Shown here: positions 34,550 to 46,596 of the stretch, piece by piece
Position numbering within the stretch: the first letter of the stretch is position 1
Layout: each line of letters begins with the position of its first letter
Assembly (NCBI GenBank): GCA_033439295.1
Contig: JAVTLE010000014.1
Location: 1-64,000, forward strand
Direction of reading: 5' to 3'
Length of the DNA: 64,000 bases
Source of the DNA: Deuterostichococcus epilithicus
Lineage: Eukaryota > Chlorophyta > Trebouxiophyceae > Prasiolales > Stichococcaceae
Notes under the pieces: generated by a model
Databases searched by the model: none
Seen by the model: only the letters and a program-made list of their open reading frames with translations
What the model was told of the DNA's origin: nothing
Translations under genes and position numbers: made by a program

Positions 34550-37500
34550 TCAGAAGTTGCGCACAGAGTCGTCAATGGCCTGCGCCAGGTACTCCGCCCG
34601 CGCGGAATTGAGGCCTGCCATCGAGATGCGGCCGTCCTTCGTCATGTACCTGCGTTTCGGCAGAAAGGGTGCACGTGATCAGGTGGCTGTTGTAACAAAA
34701 CGATGGCCTGCAAATGGCAGCCCGGCAGGCAAGCTTGCAGTTGCATATTTGATCTGCAGCGAGCCTGGATCGGCAACATGGCTCCAGGCCCTGCACGGAA
34801 TCGTCACAAGAGGACAAGAAAGGTGTGCAGCGGCTCCAGGGTTGAGGGTGTAGGGCAGACGACTCACACTTGGTGCTTGTTCGTCATGTTCTCCACCTGC
34901 ATGTGGTTGGGACAGATTGTTTTGGAAAGCCCGGAACAAGCTGCTGACACCGTTTCGTCTTGAAACTTTCGGCAGTGCATCTTTATCCGACACAGGGCTT
35001 GGAGGACATGGTGCTTGGTCGTGCGAGCAGCAGGTGGAATGCTGGCGCCACTGCACAGGCGCATGCAGACTGATGCACGCAATGGAATGTCCAAGACCCT
35101 GCTTGTTGTAGTTGGACACTCGGGCTCGCACCTGGGCAGGGGTCAGGCCTGCAAACACAAATATGAGGGGACATCAGAATGGCGATTGTGGCGCTGGGCT
35201 CTGGGTCAAGGTCGTAAATGCGCTCCCAGATGGACATCATGTCCGCAGCCTGGTTTGAACCGGCATGTCTGGGTGGGATGTGAGAGGAATCAATGAGGGT
35301 TTGGGGTCTCGCCTGTGAAGCTGAACATGCCGATCTGCAGAGAGCACAGGTCACCTTGAGTGTCTGCTGCTTACAGCAGCTTTAGACGCGCATGTGCGGC
35401 TGTGCGACTGCACTATGCTGCGTGCACTCATCACAGGTCGTTTGTGTGCAACAGGCCGCGTCCACCAACTCAGCAGATGAGCATCTGGCATGCCGCAGCG
35501 CACCTGGTTGATGATGAAGCTCCAGTCCTTGTCGGGGTTGATCCGCGTCAGATGGTCGTACAGCTCCTGCCGCACGGTCTGCACGTGCGGCGACACAATT
35601 ATGAGTCGGCTGACGGATGGAGTCCTGCCGGAGGACGTTTGGGGCAGCTCACAACCGTGGTCATGTCGCATCTGAAAGGGCCCGGCCGTGCTGCAGCCAC
35701 TCCGTGCTTCGCTGCTCCCAGCAGCTGCTCTGAGCGGCTGCTCGGGGACGGGAACCGAGGTGAGTGGTGAAGGACACATCGCAAAAACGCAAAGGCACAC
35801 CTTGATGCGGCCGGCCATGCCCTCCATCTCGGCACGCCACTCGTTGAAGGTGGCCTCGTCGCCGACGACCTCCGCCACGATGCGCGCGCCGTGCACCGGC
35901 GGGTTGCTGCGCGGCGCAGGAGGTGGGACATCAGCTATCGCTGGACTGAGGGCAGGTTGGGGCGCGATTGGGAGGTGCAGACCAGAGGAGGCGATCTGTC
36001 ATCTGTCACATTGAAAAGCCCTGGCAGGCAGCTACGACACTCAGGGGGGGCAGAGGGCAGGCACCTGTAGATGGCGCGTGCGATGCGCTTGCACTGGCTC
36101 AGCACCTTGGTCGTCGTCTCCTTGTCGTTGCCGACATAGGTGAAGGCGCCCACGCGCTCTGCGGGCAGGTTTAAGAGTTTCGTACGAATAGATGACCTCG
36201 GAGATAGCAGCGGTAGCTCGAGCAGCAACGGGAGCGTCATGACTGATGATGTGTGTGCAATGCCACCATCTTCCAATGCGGGTCTAGCAGACGGCAATGG
36301 ACGACGGCTGATGGCACACGTGAAATTCCGGCATCGCTCTGCACCAGCCAGCATGCATGCACCGTCCATTGACACGAAACGAGCAGAAAAGCTTCTGCAC
36401 AGCCTTTGAACCGCACCTGCGTACAGGCCCAGGTTCTTCGAGTAGGACTGCGCAAAGAGGGCCTCGATGCCGCGGTCCACAAACAGGCGCGGCGCGGCGG
36501 CGTCCTGGTCCAGGCTGCCGGTCGCAAAGCCCTGCAGGGTGGGGGGTTGCCCATCAACAGCGGTCCCGTCAGGCTGGACATTGGAAATGCCTTCTCCATG
36601 ACCATGGAAAGGCCTTCTCGCAGTGCAATGTGGAGACAGCCTTTGGCAGGGAAGCTCGTCGACTGCACCACACAGCGCAGTGACGGCAGCATGGCTGCTG
36701 CTGACGGCGGCTGTGCGGCGACTGTGGTCGCAGGGCAGCCTCGTGTGGAAGACTGATGCGAGAGACATCAGCGATTCAGTCGGGTTGTCAAGGAAAGTGG
36801 ACTGCAAGGCGCAGCACCTGGTACGCAATGTCGAAGAATGGCAGGTGGTTCTTCTCCTGCGAAAGGGATGCAAGAGAAGGGATCAGGCCCATCAGCGCCA
36901 AGCATGCCCTTGAGCGCCAGGCGCTGTAGCATAGCTGCCGCCGGCTTGTAAGGCAAACGCATTTAAACAACAGACAGGCAGCAGAAAGCACAGCGCACTC
37001 CGGCTTCGTGCAGCATGGTTCAGTGCATAATTCGATCTCTGAACCCATGAGATAAACCCCTGACATGGCATGACTGAGTACCTGAACCAGGTTGGCGATC
37101 TTCTGCCACTGCTCCTCGGTTGGGTCGATGCCGGTGGGGTTGTGCGCGCAGCCTGCAGGGCGGAGGTGCACGGCTCAGGCGTACGATGCCTTGAAAATGC
37201 TTGATGCACTTCAAGCCGCTGCCGCCAGCCGCAAGGGTGATCATGAAGTCCCTTGAATGTACCTGACAGCCGGCGGGGCGGTCCCCAAGTGGGGCTCCCA
37301 TGACTGCTCATCGTCTCAGGCTTGCTGTTGTACAAGTCGTATGGCTTGCTCTGCCGTGGAGGCAGTCTCGTCCAATCAACAGGTGCAGGCACTGCGCAGA
37401 TAGGGACGCACAAAGCCTCTGGCACGCCAGGCTGTGCGCCCACGAGACTCTGTGCCTGACGACTCTGCGCGGCGCGTGGCACTAAGATACTATAGCTTTC

Positions 37501-39861
37501 AGCGTCTGCAGCGCAGTTTCTACAGATTTTGTTGCGTCTCCGGATCATGTCCAGCATGCAGGCTCGGATTTGAAGACCTTGCTAAGGGTCATCAAAAACT
37601 GCAAGCCCTAGACCCTACCGTGCAGCGGGGTGACAAAACTTTGGCGCCGCATACATGCCTCCAGCACACGCATCATTAATTAGACCCCAAAGCCAGCACG
37701 TTTAGACCCTTGAGGAGGCGCCCCCTCCTCAGGAGGCCTTCGGGCGCCACGCAAAACTCCCCCGACACACCTTCAGAGTGCAGACCCCAGATTCGGCAAC
37801 CTAATCCTGCAATCCTGCAGACCGCAGCCGCTGATATGTCCTCCAACACGACCCCGCAGCCCGGACCCCACATTGTGGCATGCTTCAATCACGAAACCCA
37901 CAGAACGCACCGTGCAGCAGGATGACGGACCCCTCGGGCGCGGCCCGGATGTCCTCCAGCATGCCCTCAAAGTCCAGGCCGACCGTCTCGGGGTCGAAGT
38001 AGCGGTACTTCTCCACCGTCACGCCCGCGTCGGCAAAGATGTTGTTGTGGTTGCCTGTTCGGGGCCAGCAAGGTTCAAAAAGCCCCTCAGCGGCGAATTT
38101 TCACCCTACACCCGCGGGGTTCACTCTTCACCTCTGGCAGTGGTGTGGAATGCTGGGGATTTGGATGTCAAGGCCGCCGCTGCGCTCTTTGGTAGAATTT
38201 CGGTGTGCTGGCGCACAAAGCCGGTGGGGGGAAGGCCTGATGGTGCGAGAACATGCGGGAGTGGATGTTGCAGAGGGAGTGGAACAAGCGCACCCCATGT
38301 GGGGTTGGAGACGAAGACCTTGGTGCCGGGCAGGAACTTGGCGATGAAGGCGGCGCCGATGCGCAGGCTGCCGGTGCCGCTCAGCGACTGCAGGCACGCC
38401 ACGCGGCCCTGCGCAGGGAGGTTCCGAACCAGATCGGGAGCTTGCGCAGGCGGAGACGCGCGTCTTGGCCCCAGCTGGCTTGAGTGCGGAGAGTGGACTG
38501 CCCGCCTGTCACCCAAACCGCCACGCCGCTGCAGGCGTTCAATTCCTCGAGCCGGAAGTGGCATAGCCTCTGTTTAAGCACCTCCCAGACGCCCCTGCCC
38601 CAGACGACCGGCCTGGGGTTGGGCCGACACAGCACGTGAGCGCCGCGGGCGCGGTGCGGCAGCATCAGGCAGGCCGCACCTCCTGGGCGGCCTTGGAGTT
38701 GGGGCCCAGCATGAGGTCGATGGTGGCCTTTCGGAACTCGGCAAGGCCCTCGATGGGCAGGTACTCCTTGTTGTCGCCGCGCTCCAGCATCTGGCGCTCC
38801 GCCTGGTGCACGGGAGCGCATGTAGGCTTTAGGGTTGAGCAACGCCGACTTGGCATCCTCCATCGGGGCTGCACCCGGCCAAGGCTCCATGAAAAGTCCC
38901 TGCAGCATGTTGCTGCTCCACCAGCGCTCACAGGGCCTTTGTAGGCACTGTGCGATAGCGGCGTCCCATTGGTAACTGTTCTGCTGGTCTCCCATCTTAT
39001 TCCGCCCCCCGCGCCCGCCCGCTCCCTACCAGCGTTTGCAATGCCGATGAAGCTTTCCTCCAAGCGGCAAATGCCATGGCCGAATGGCACCAGATACACT
39101 CGAGGTACACATCCCGAAAAGCTCTGCCTGTTGACGACGCTGAGGACCAACAGAGGGAGCCCCATGGTGCGATAAAGCTCCCATGCCCAGGTGTGAGCGA
39201 GATTGGCACCTACTCATTGGAGAACCTCCCTCCTGATTGACTCCGCCTCTTGCCGACTTCCAGCACCCGCATCTCAGTGCAGTGGGCGCCCACGCCTAAG
39301 TTGCAGACGGTCACGTGTCCGAGGCTGACAAGATCTCAGCGACTCGTGAGACTGTGCCACACCTTCTTGACGACCTCCAGCACTAGGGGCTTGAGCTCCT
39401 CGGTGCGGTAGGCGCCGACGCCCAGGTTGAGCTTGTCGGGCGAGTCGCTGGCCTTGAACGCCTCCGAGATGCCCAGGATGGGGTCCGGCGGCGCCTGCGG
39501 CACCTGCGATTTGAGAGTGTGAACGCGCGTCAGGAGCGTGCGTAGGTGTACAGGGTGTTCCACCGCGTCCATGCCGGCCGACCCGGTGTGGAAATGGAAC
39601 GGTGCAGTCACTGCCGGAGCGCAATGCAGGGCTCTATGCAGGGATAAAGCTGTTCGTGGAGCTGGCGTGCGTAGCATGGACACAGACCGTAAAAGCGGAC
39701 AGCTGCGGGTTTCCATGAAACAAGGCCACCTCTGCGAGCTTGGAGGCGGCCATGACGATGCGGGCCGCCTTGGGCGCTGGCCGCGCAGCACACCGCCGCC
39801 CCGCGGTCAGCTGCGCCGTCTGGCTGGCCTGCAGCGCGTGGAAGGAGGCGTTTGCGATCAC
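34550..39861 (-). CDS. Aspartate aminotransferase, probably plastidial
   Basis: PLP enzyme that interconverts aspartate + 2-oxoglutarate and oxaloacetate + glutamate. Exons: 39861(open limit)-39730, 39503-39363, 38802-38680, 38408-38294, 38054-37911, 37152-37082, 36856-36818, 36531-36417, 36158-36065, 35906-35801, 35578-35504, 35334-35313, 35148-35132, 34896-34868, 34649-34550. The core is about 396 residues. Landmarks: [82 protein letters not shown], the PLP lysine in [37 protein letters not shown] and [10 protein letters not shown]. The frame before ATG 39753 is Ala/Arg-rich and ends [12 protein letters not shown], like a plastid transit peptide, but has no ATG of its own. Its start probably lies in an upstream exon; ATG 39753 would give a form without it. 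One intron (after 35313) uses a GC donor. Confidence 0.93.
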
Positions 39862-40882
39862 GCAGTCTGCTTGATGGCAGCAGAGCCTGCCAAATTTGCC
39901 TCCGACTTCGTTGCAGCTTGTGGAGGGACGTGTCCTGGAGTCTCATCGAGGCGTCGCATGCGGCGGAAATGACGAAACAACCAGATCTTGACTATGGCTC
40001 GGAGGCATGCGCTGCACGGCGCCGCGCGAGCAGCGATTTCATGGTGAGATGACAGTTGCATGCATACAGCCAAGCCTAGCTCCAGAGAATGGTGTCCAGA
40101 TTTTGGCATGTGATGCCTGACAAGAATTAGATCATGTGCAGTAGATGTGCCGGATTGCAACTTGCTGTGATCGTAAGATTTAGCATAGTGTGTCGAATCT
40201 TACCTGCCGCCAGCCCAGAGCCTGTCCGTGCATGGACGCCATCATGGCTGCTAGTGTGAGTGAGACCTCCAGCAAACTTGACCAAATCTAGAGTCGATTG
40301 CAGGTCGCAAATGGGCCAGCGCGCTTGAGGAAACATACTTGCGTGATGAGCACATCAGCTCGCATATGCGCCGCCCTGGGGTGTTCCTTCACGTGTCGGC
40401 GGGCGAGTTGGCGGCGGCTGGCGTTCACAAGCTGGCTGAACTATGCAAGCCACACTGCCATCGCTTCCACATGCGTGCACCCGACCATCATCACACAGAA
40501 GGAAGTGGTATGCCCTGCCTACACATGTCCTACATCAGCAGCTTCCCAGAACCACTTGTGCTATTTAAACCGCCGCCATGTCTACCTGAAGAACGGCTGT
40601 ACATTTCATCAGCCTCCTATGTGCCTTCTTGCACGAAACGAGCCATACAGACACTGACGACCCTGAATGACCGGAAGCGTGAGGCGCATCAAACGACGAG
40701 TTTCGTTCGAAGCGGCAGGTACTGCCTGCTGCAGGCACCTGCTGGCTGCAAGCGCGGTACGTAACCACAATGCCTGCACATCCAGTAGCGAAAGTCCGCC
40801 GCAGCGGCATGGGGTTTGACATAGCTCGCTGCTGTCTGTGGCTGGGACTACTCTGGCTGTCATATGTCACTGGCTGTGCGCA
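39862..40882. other. Upstream region of the aminotransferase gene
   Basis: Holds the aminotransferase promoter and perhaps its first exon. One candidate ATG lies on the minus strand at 39946. The 3' flank of the ARID gene starts at its far end. Open frames on either strand lack similarity or splice support. Confidence 0.4.
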
Positions 40883-43800
40883 TCAGATGAGGTGCAAATG
40901 GGGTGAACTTGCGGGGGCAGGCTGGACTCCAGGCCGCTGGGTACCCCCGTTGGAAGCAGGCAGCGCCGTCGGCAAGACTGGTCGTGAGCGAGCAGGATTG
41001 GCAGCGGCAACAGCAGACGGCGGCGCAGCCAGCTGTGGCGCCGCGCGCTGGGTATGGCTGGCCGTCGGCGCCGCGGCGGACGGCTGATGCATTGCGGCCT
41101 GCCACGCGGCGGCTACCTGCTGCACCGCCTGTGCCGGATCCTGTGCCACTGCCTGCTGCGCTGCACCGCGTGCCGCCGCCGCCGCCGCCGCCGCGGCCCC
41201 CGGTCCCTCAGTGCGGCTCACGGGGTGCGGCAGCAGCGGCCGCCCGACCCAGGCCGGCGCTCGCGCAACATGCACGAACAGCATGCCGTGCAGGTCCGCC
41301 AGCGCCTTGGCGGAGGCGGGGTCGACCGGCGTCGGCAGCGCCACCTCGATGCGCAGCGGCCGGCCGAACGCTGCCTGCGGCGCCTGCCGCTGCGCCTGGA
41401 ATTGCGTTGGCAAGTGAACCAGAATCCACTATCGCAGCGAAGCCTCTTGCATGGCGCGACGATGACGGCATGAAATTGTAGTGCAGGCAGCCGAAAAAAT
41501 TCCTGGCGCGGCCATGTCAAATCAGAATTTGAGACCAGCGGCAGGCTGTTCAGGCAGTCAGCGTCCAGTCCCGCACCTCAATGAGCAGGCGGTCGGGCGG
41601 AAACACTCGGACTCTCAGGTCGGTGGGCATGACGCCTGGCACCTTGGCAAAAACCTCGAACGCGACGTCTGGCGCCTCGTGCGAGCGCATGACCTACGAC
41701 GCAATGGGTGCAGCTCTGAAACATTGATCTGGAAGCTAGCAGTGGTGTTGACGGTAGATCGGTCATATCATCTGCTGCGAACGGCAGGTGTTCGATCCCT
41801 GCAATGGCAGGCGCTGCAGCATCACCAAGGCTGGCATCGGCGTGGTCGCCAGTGCCAGGGCGACAGCGTGGCTTCATTCGAGGGGTCCAGAAAATACCTG
41901 ACTGCTCAGGTGCACGAGCTGTCCATCGCAGCGCAGTCAGACGCTGCCCTCGAGAAAGACCGATCAACTGTCATCACCTTGTACGATTCCTCACTGTACA
42001 GCAGCAGTGCCTCCTCTGACAGCGGGTCGGGCACGGGACCCTGGCCGGCGCCGCTACTATGCTGCTGTTGCTGCAGCGGCGGCTGGTGCTGAAAGCTGGC
42101 GGCCGGCTGTTGCTGCTGTGGCTGGTGCTGCGGCGGCGGAGGCGCAGCCGCCGGCATGGACTCTGCGGGCGGCGGCCCGGAGGGAAACCGCACACGGCCC
42201 TGCGGCTGCAGCACGGCCNCCGGCTGCTGCAGCTGCGGCGGCGGCGGCGGCGCTGTGGGCGGCACCGTGTCGCCGCTGCCAGCAGGGAGCTGCCAGGGGC
42301 GTGACGGCTGAGCGGCATCCGGCTGCGGGACCCAGCCTGGAGCGGTAAGCGGCTGCGCTGCTGCGCGCGGGCGGCCCTGCGGGCCTCCGCCGCGGCCGCC
42401 GCCGGCGGCGGCAGCAGATCCGCCACCCAGGGCGTTCTCCTGGAACAGTCGGCGCCGCAGAATGTCGATCTGCGACGCGGCATCACCATTCTGCTCGGAG
42501 CCCCTGCCGGCTGATGGCAGCTGCAGCCCGCCTGGCGCCAGGGCTGGCGGCGCGGCCTCCGCCGCTGCCTGCACTCGGCGCTGGAATGCCGCGCTGGGCT
42601 GTGTGTCCATGGGCGTGGCGCCGGCAGCCGACAAAGGCGCCGCCCCCGTGGCAGCGGCTCCGGTGATCGCTGCTCCCGATGCCGCCACCCTGTCCTGGGG
42701 TCTCACGGGTGTCAGCCCCACGCCTTGGATGTCGGAGCCGCACCGGCCGGAGAACTGCCCGCCGGCGGCCGTCCTGCCGCCGGTGCGCTGCGCGGACGTC
42801 GGAGTGCCGCGGCCGTCGCCGCCGCCGCCCAGGCGCCGGTGCGCAGCCNCTGCTGCAGCAGCCGCGGCGGCGGCCGGCCCGCCAAAGGCCGAGCGAGGCA
42901 GAGAGTGCAGGTGCTGGCTGCCGCCCGAGCCGCCGCCGGCGGAGGCTGTGCTCTGAGATGTCTGTGGGGCCTGCGGCGCCCCCCCTGGAGGCAGGCTGGC
43001 GGGCAGCCGCTGGGGGGCCGGTGGCGGCCGCTGCAGCGAGGGTGGCGCGCTGGTGGGCGGCAGCGCCGCTGCTGGCTGCACACCCTGCGGCGCTGGGGGG
43101 AAGTCTGAGTCGTAGGGTGCCGTCGTGCGGGGCCGCTTCGCGGCGGACGCCGCATCTCCCAACATGATGCCCGGCAGCGGCGACTGCGGGTCCGGAGTTG
43201 GCAGTTCCGAGTCCTGCACGCACAAGGTGGGAGCTCAGGCAGCAGCTCTCACGATACACATGCGGTCGGGCTGCTGCAGAAACTTGTAAGCAGCACCATG
43301 TTGACCATTCGCGAATCTGTTGACCATTTGCAAATCTGCGCACCGACATCGGCTGCGGCGGGGCCGGGCTGCTGATGAAGTGGAAGTTGCCGCGCAGCAG
43401 GTCCTCCTGCTCCACGTCTCCATCATCGTATTCCACCCGGTGCACCGCCTAAGCTTGAACCAATTCTTTCTCTCAGAAGGGCAACAGACAACGGGCTCAG
43501 CTCTTGTGGTCGTTGCAATGTTCAGCGGCAGCACAATGTAAGGTAGGGACTGACAGATGCAGCCGGGATGATGGTGGAGGCTGGAGAGGAGTGCGCACCG
43601 TGCTCACGAAGCATGTCCGAGCTGTGCAGGCCCAACTGGACGTAAGCACATTGCGGCACTCAGCGGCATTTCATGACAACCAGCCGAGCAGCCGGCCCTG
43701 CCGCCTGACTCCTGACGCACCTCGGAAGGCTCCCAGGCGGTGATGGTGCCGGGGAACCACTCGTCCTCGTGGGGCCAGTACACTTCCACACGCCGCCCCA

Positions 43801-45568
43801 CCAGCGCCCCTGGCACCACTCTTGTATCCCCGCCACGACCCCTGCCGCTGCGGCCGCGGCCGGCNTTGCCGCGACCGCGGCCAGGCCCTCTGCCGCCACC
43901 GCCGTCGCCGTTGCTGCTGCCATCGCCACCGCCGCCGCCGCTGCGGCCGCGGCCTCTGCCGCCGCCCCAGCGGCCACGCCCGCGCCCTCGGCCGGCCCTG
44001 CCGCCACCACCGCCTCCGGCTGGCGTGTCCTGCGCTGGGTGCGCCGGACTGTCGCCGTCGCTGCTGCCGCCGCCCGGCATGCGCGCATAGCGGTGCGGCG
44101 CCTCGAGGTGGTTGCCGGCATTGGCGAATGTATTGCCGCCGCTCGGTCCATTGACGTGCCATGTGTCGTACGCCTGCACACGAGACTTGGTTCAGATGCA
44201 GTCTCAAGACCAGTGCAATACCTCAACAGACAGACTGGCTGCTGCAGGAACAGTGAGACTCACGACCTCTGGTCAAAAGTCTCCAAATCCTGAACCCTGG
44301 CCACAACGTAGAGTTCGAGCCTCCACCTGGGCCTGCGAGTGAGATTCGCCGGAGCCGAACTCGTACAGCGCGCGCTTGCGCGAGGCGGCTGCGGCCTTCG
44401 CCTTTGCGGCAGCTGCGGTGGCTGCTGCGATCTTCTTCTGGCGCCCAATCTCGTTCATCTGCATCGCCACCTCCCTGATCCGCTGCTGCACCCGCTGCAG
44501 AGTCGGGCACAAGACATATTCAGCACATGCATGCATTCGGCTGCTGCGACGCCATCATACGCACTCCTTTCGAGCCTCGTGCTGCTGCGATGCCATCACA
44601 CCCGCTCCTTCGGAGCCACCTCGCTATTCTTGGTGGCAGGGTGCCCTCCAATTGCCGCATTCGTGGCACCGTTGGCACTGCAACCTCCATGCCGGACCAG
44701 GACAAAGATGCAGGCGGCGGCAACCTGCGACGCCGCCGCAGGTAAGTTCCAACACCAGATAGCAGATGCTTGTGCACCTGGGGACCGACGCCCTCCTCCA
44801 TCTGCAGCAGGTGCAGCTCGTACAGCTGCTTGGTCTTGTGCGACAGCGTCGTCAGCCCCCTGCGCACCCGCAGTCAGAACGAAGATTCAGGGTTTGATTC
44901 AAAACTGAAGGCAACACAGGAAACGACCTCGAGCAGGACCAAGCAGGGGTGGCTCGAGAGACTGTCCATGCTTTACAAGCAACGATTCCGAGCTGCTGGC
45001 CGCCAGGTCCATGGGCAGCACTGCGGCAGAGTGCGGCAGTTACTGTCACTGCGGGGACGCGGACTCACTTGGGGGCCTTGAAGGTGGCGCCCACCTTGCC
45101 CCAGCCCCTGCCGATACACACCTGCGGCAGGGTGCAGATGAGCGGCTGACTGTGGCTATCAATCGCCGTGTCGCTTCTGTCAGAGGTGTTTGAGGGTGCA
45201 GGGAGCATGCGCATGACTTTAGCACACAGGCAGAGCCGCGGTGAAGCCGGTGAATTGAGGCAGTAGTGCCGCAGCCGGGACGTTCTCTGATCGGGTTTGA
45301 AGCCTGCGATTGCGTCGAATGACTGCAACGAGATCCGCAACGACAGATTACCTGGGAGTAGCCGCCCCACTCCTGCACGCGCTTCCACAGCAGCCCGAAG
45401 TCCAGCGGCGCCATGCTGTGATGGAGCGTCGCCACCTGCGACCGCAAGGTTTGCAATTCGAGTGTGCCACCGATACTGTCGAGTTGATGGTCAAGTCGGC
45501 CGAAGGAGGGGCACACTCAGGGGTACATTCGTGTAAGGTGCGCAGGCACGTGCGGCGGCGCAATGCAT
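40883..45568 (-). CDS. ARID/BRIGHT + Tudor/PWWP-like + Hsp20-like chromatin protein
   Basis: About ten exons: ~45568-45527, 45435-45352, 45121-45069, 44859-44778, 44494-44327, 44173-43721, 43449-43345, 43213-41978, 41693-41577, 41395-40883; about 950 residues. An ARID DNA-binding domain comes first (LDFGLLWKRVQEWGGYSQVC, GRGWGKVG, GLTTLSHKTKQLYELHLLQ). A basic helical stretch (GRQKKIAAAT...SRKRALYEFG) and an Arg/Gly-rich RGG-type tract follow. Next is a Tudor/PWWP-like barrel (VGRRVEVYWPHEDEWFPGTI, then VHRVEYDDGDVEQEDL), a long Pro/Gln/Ala-rich disordered region, and a C-terminal alpha-crystallin/Hsp20-like fold (FEVFAKVPGVMPTDLRVRVF, then RIEVALPTPVD and GMLFVHVAR). Plant ARID2/3/4 of the PEAT complex combine ARID and Hsp20-like domains, so a role in histone acetylation or heterochromatin control is plausible. 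Three N bases lie inside exons. The start codon is tentative. Confidence 0.8.
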
Positions 45569-46596
45569 GACGGCGGTCCGATGCTGATTCTCACGTTGGG
45601 TGTTCGCTTAAACGCTTAGTTCACAATGTGATCTGGCAGGCTGGTCTCCATCGCACGTGTCCATGCAGGTGCCAATCAAGGTGCCAAGGATCGAGCGCCG
45701 GCACGCACAGCAGCAGCAAACGTCCTGGCGTCCGTGAGAACTAGAAACAATGGTGTAATCCACCAGTAACTGAGACTGGATACAAATACATCGACAATGC
45801 GGTCTCGGTGCGGTACAAGAGGTGGCGCCATAACCAGGGCCGCCATGCAGCAGCGGCAGGTATTCGGCGCCGCCACGAACGGCTGGTGTTTAGCTGCCTG
45901 GTGTGCGGATCTCCAAATGATAAAATTTAATACGGAATGCTATGGACTAGCTTGCGCATCGGAGAGGCGCTGAATTTCCAGCCCTCATATTTGCCTTGGA
46001 CTGGCCTGGACATAGCTTTCCAGTCCGAGGACGAATTTCGGCAGGAACTCGCGCTGTTCTCAAGCTGGAATCGAAGCTTACCGGCATAGAGATGTTGCGC
46101 TGATCATACCAGCGCCGGACATCATGCTGCGCCATTGCGCTTCCCGTCGCCGAATTCGGGCGTCCGCTCAGTGTCCGGCGGACGCGCCGCGCTTTCCTAC
46201 ACCTTGGCACAGCCTGAACGCTCTGCCATGCTCTCGGGCCACCTTTGTATACTTGCAGTCCGTCGATGCGCAGGCGAAGGTTACGCCCAGGAGGAAGCTC
46301 TAGTGTGGGAGCTGGCGCCTTCCGAGCGTTTTGGGCGCCCTGCAGTGGCCTCGAGTTCCCGCTCGGGCGCTACCGAAACGCCGAGTTTCCGGTCACTGAC
46401 ATCAGCATTCGTCAGCATGCACAGATCAAGTGGTGCAGTGACACTTTTACAAGTCCATTAGCAGTGTTGACAGAGTTCCCGGCCTCAAGAGCGAGTCAGC
46501 TATGCACGGCATTTGTGCTCACCGTCACTTGTTGTTTTTGAATACCATCCTCGAGGTGACCACAGTCGCCGAGTGAACCGCCTGTACCTGCGGTGA
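45569..46596. other. Divergent intergenic region
   Basis: Between the ARID gene (minus) and the first Lin0512 gene (plus), so it should hold both promoters. No coding exon, RNA gene or repeat was recognised on either strand. Confidence 0.5.

Noticed and set aside
41775-41815. tRNA-like TTCGATCC box within an ARID-gene intron
   Set aside because: The flanking stems do not form a T-arm of the right length, and no matching acceptor or anticodon arms were found.
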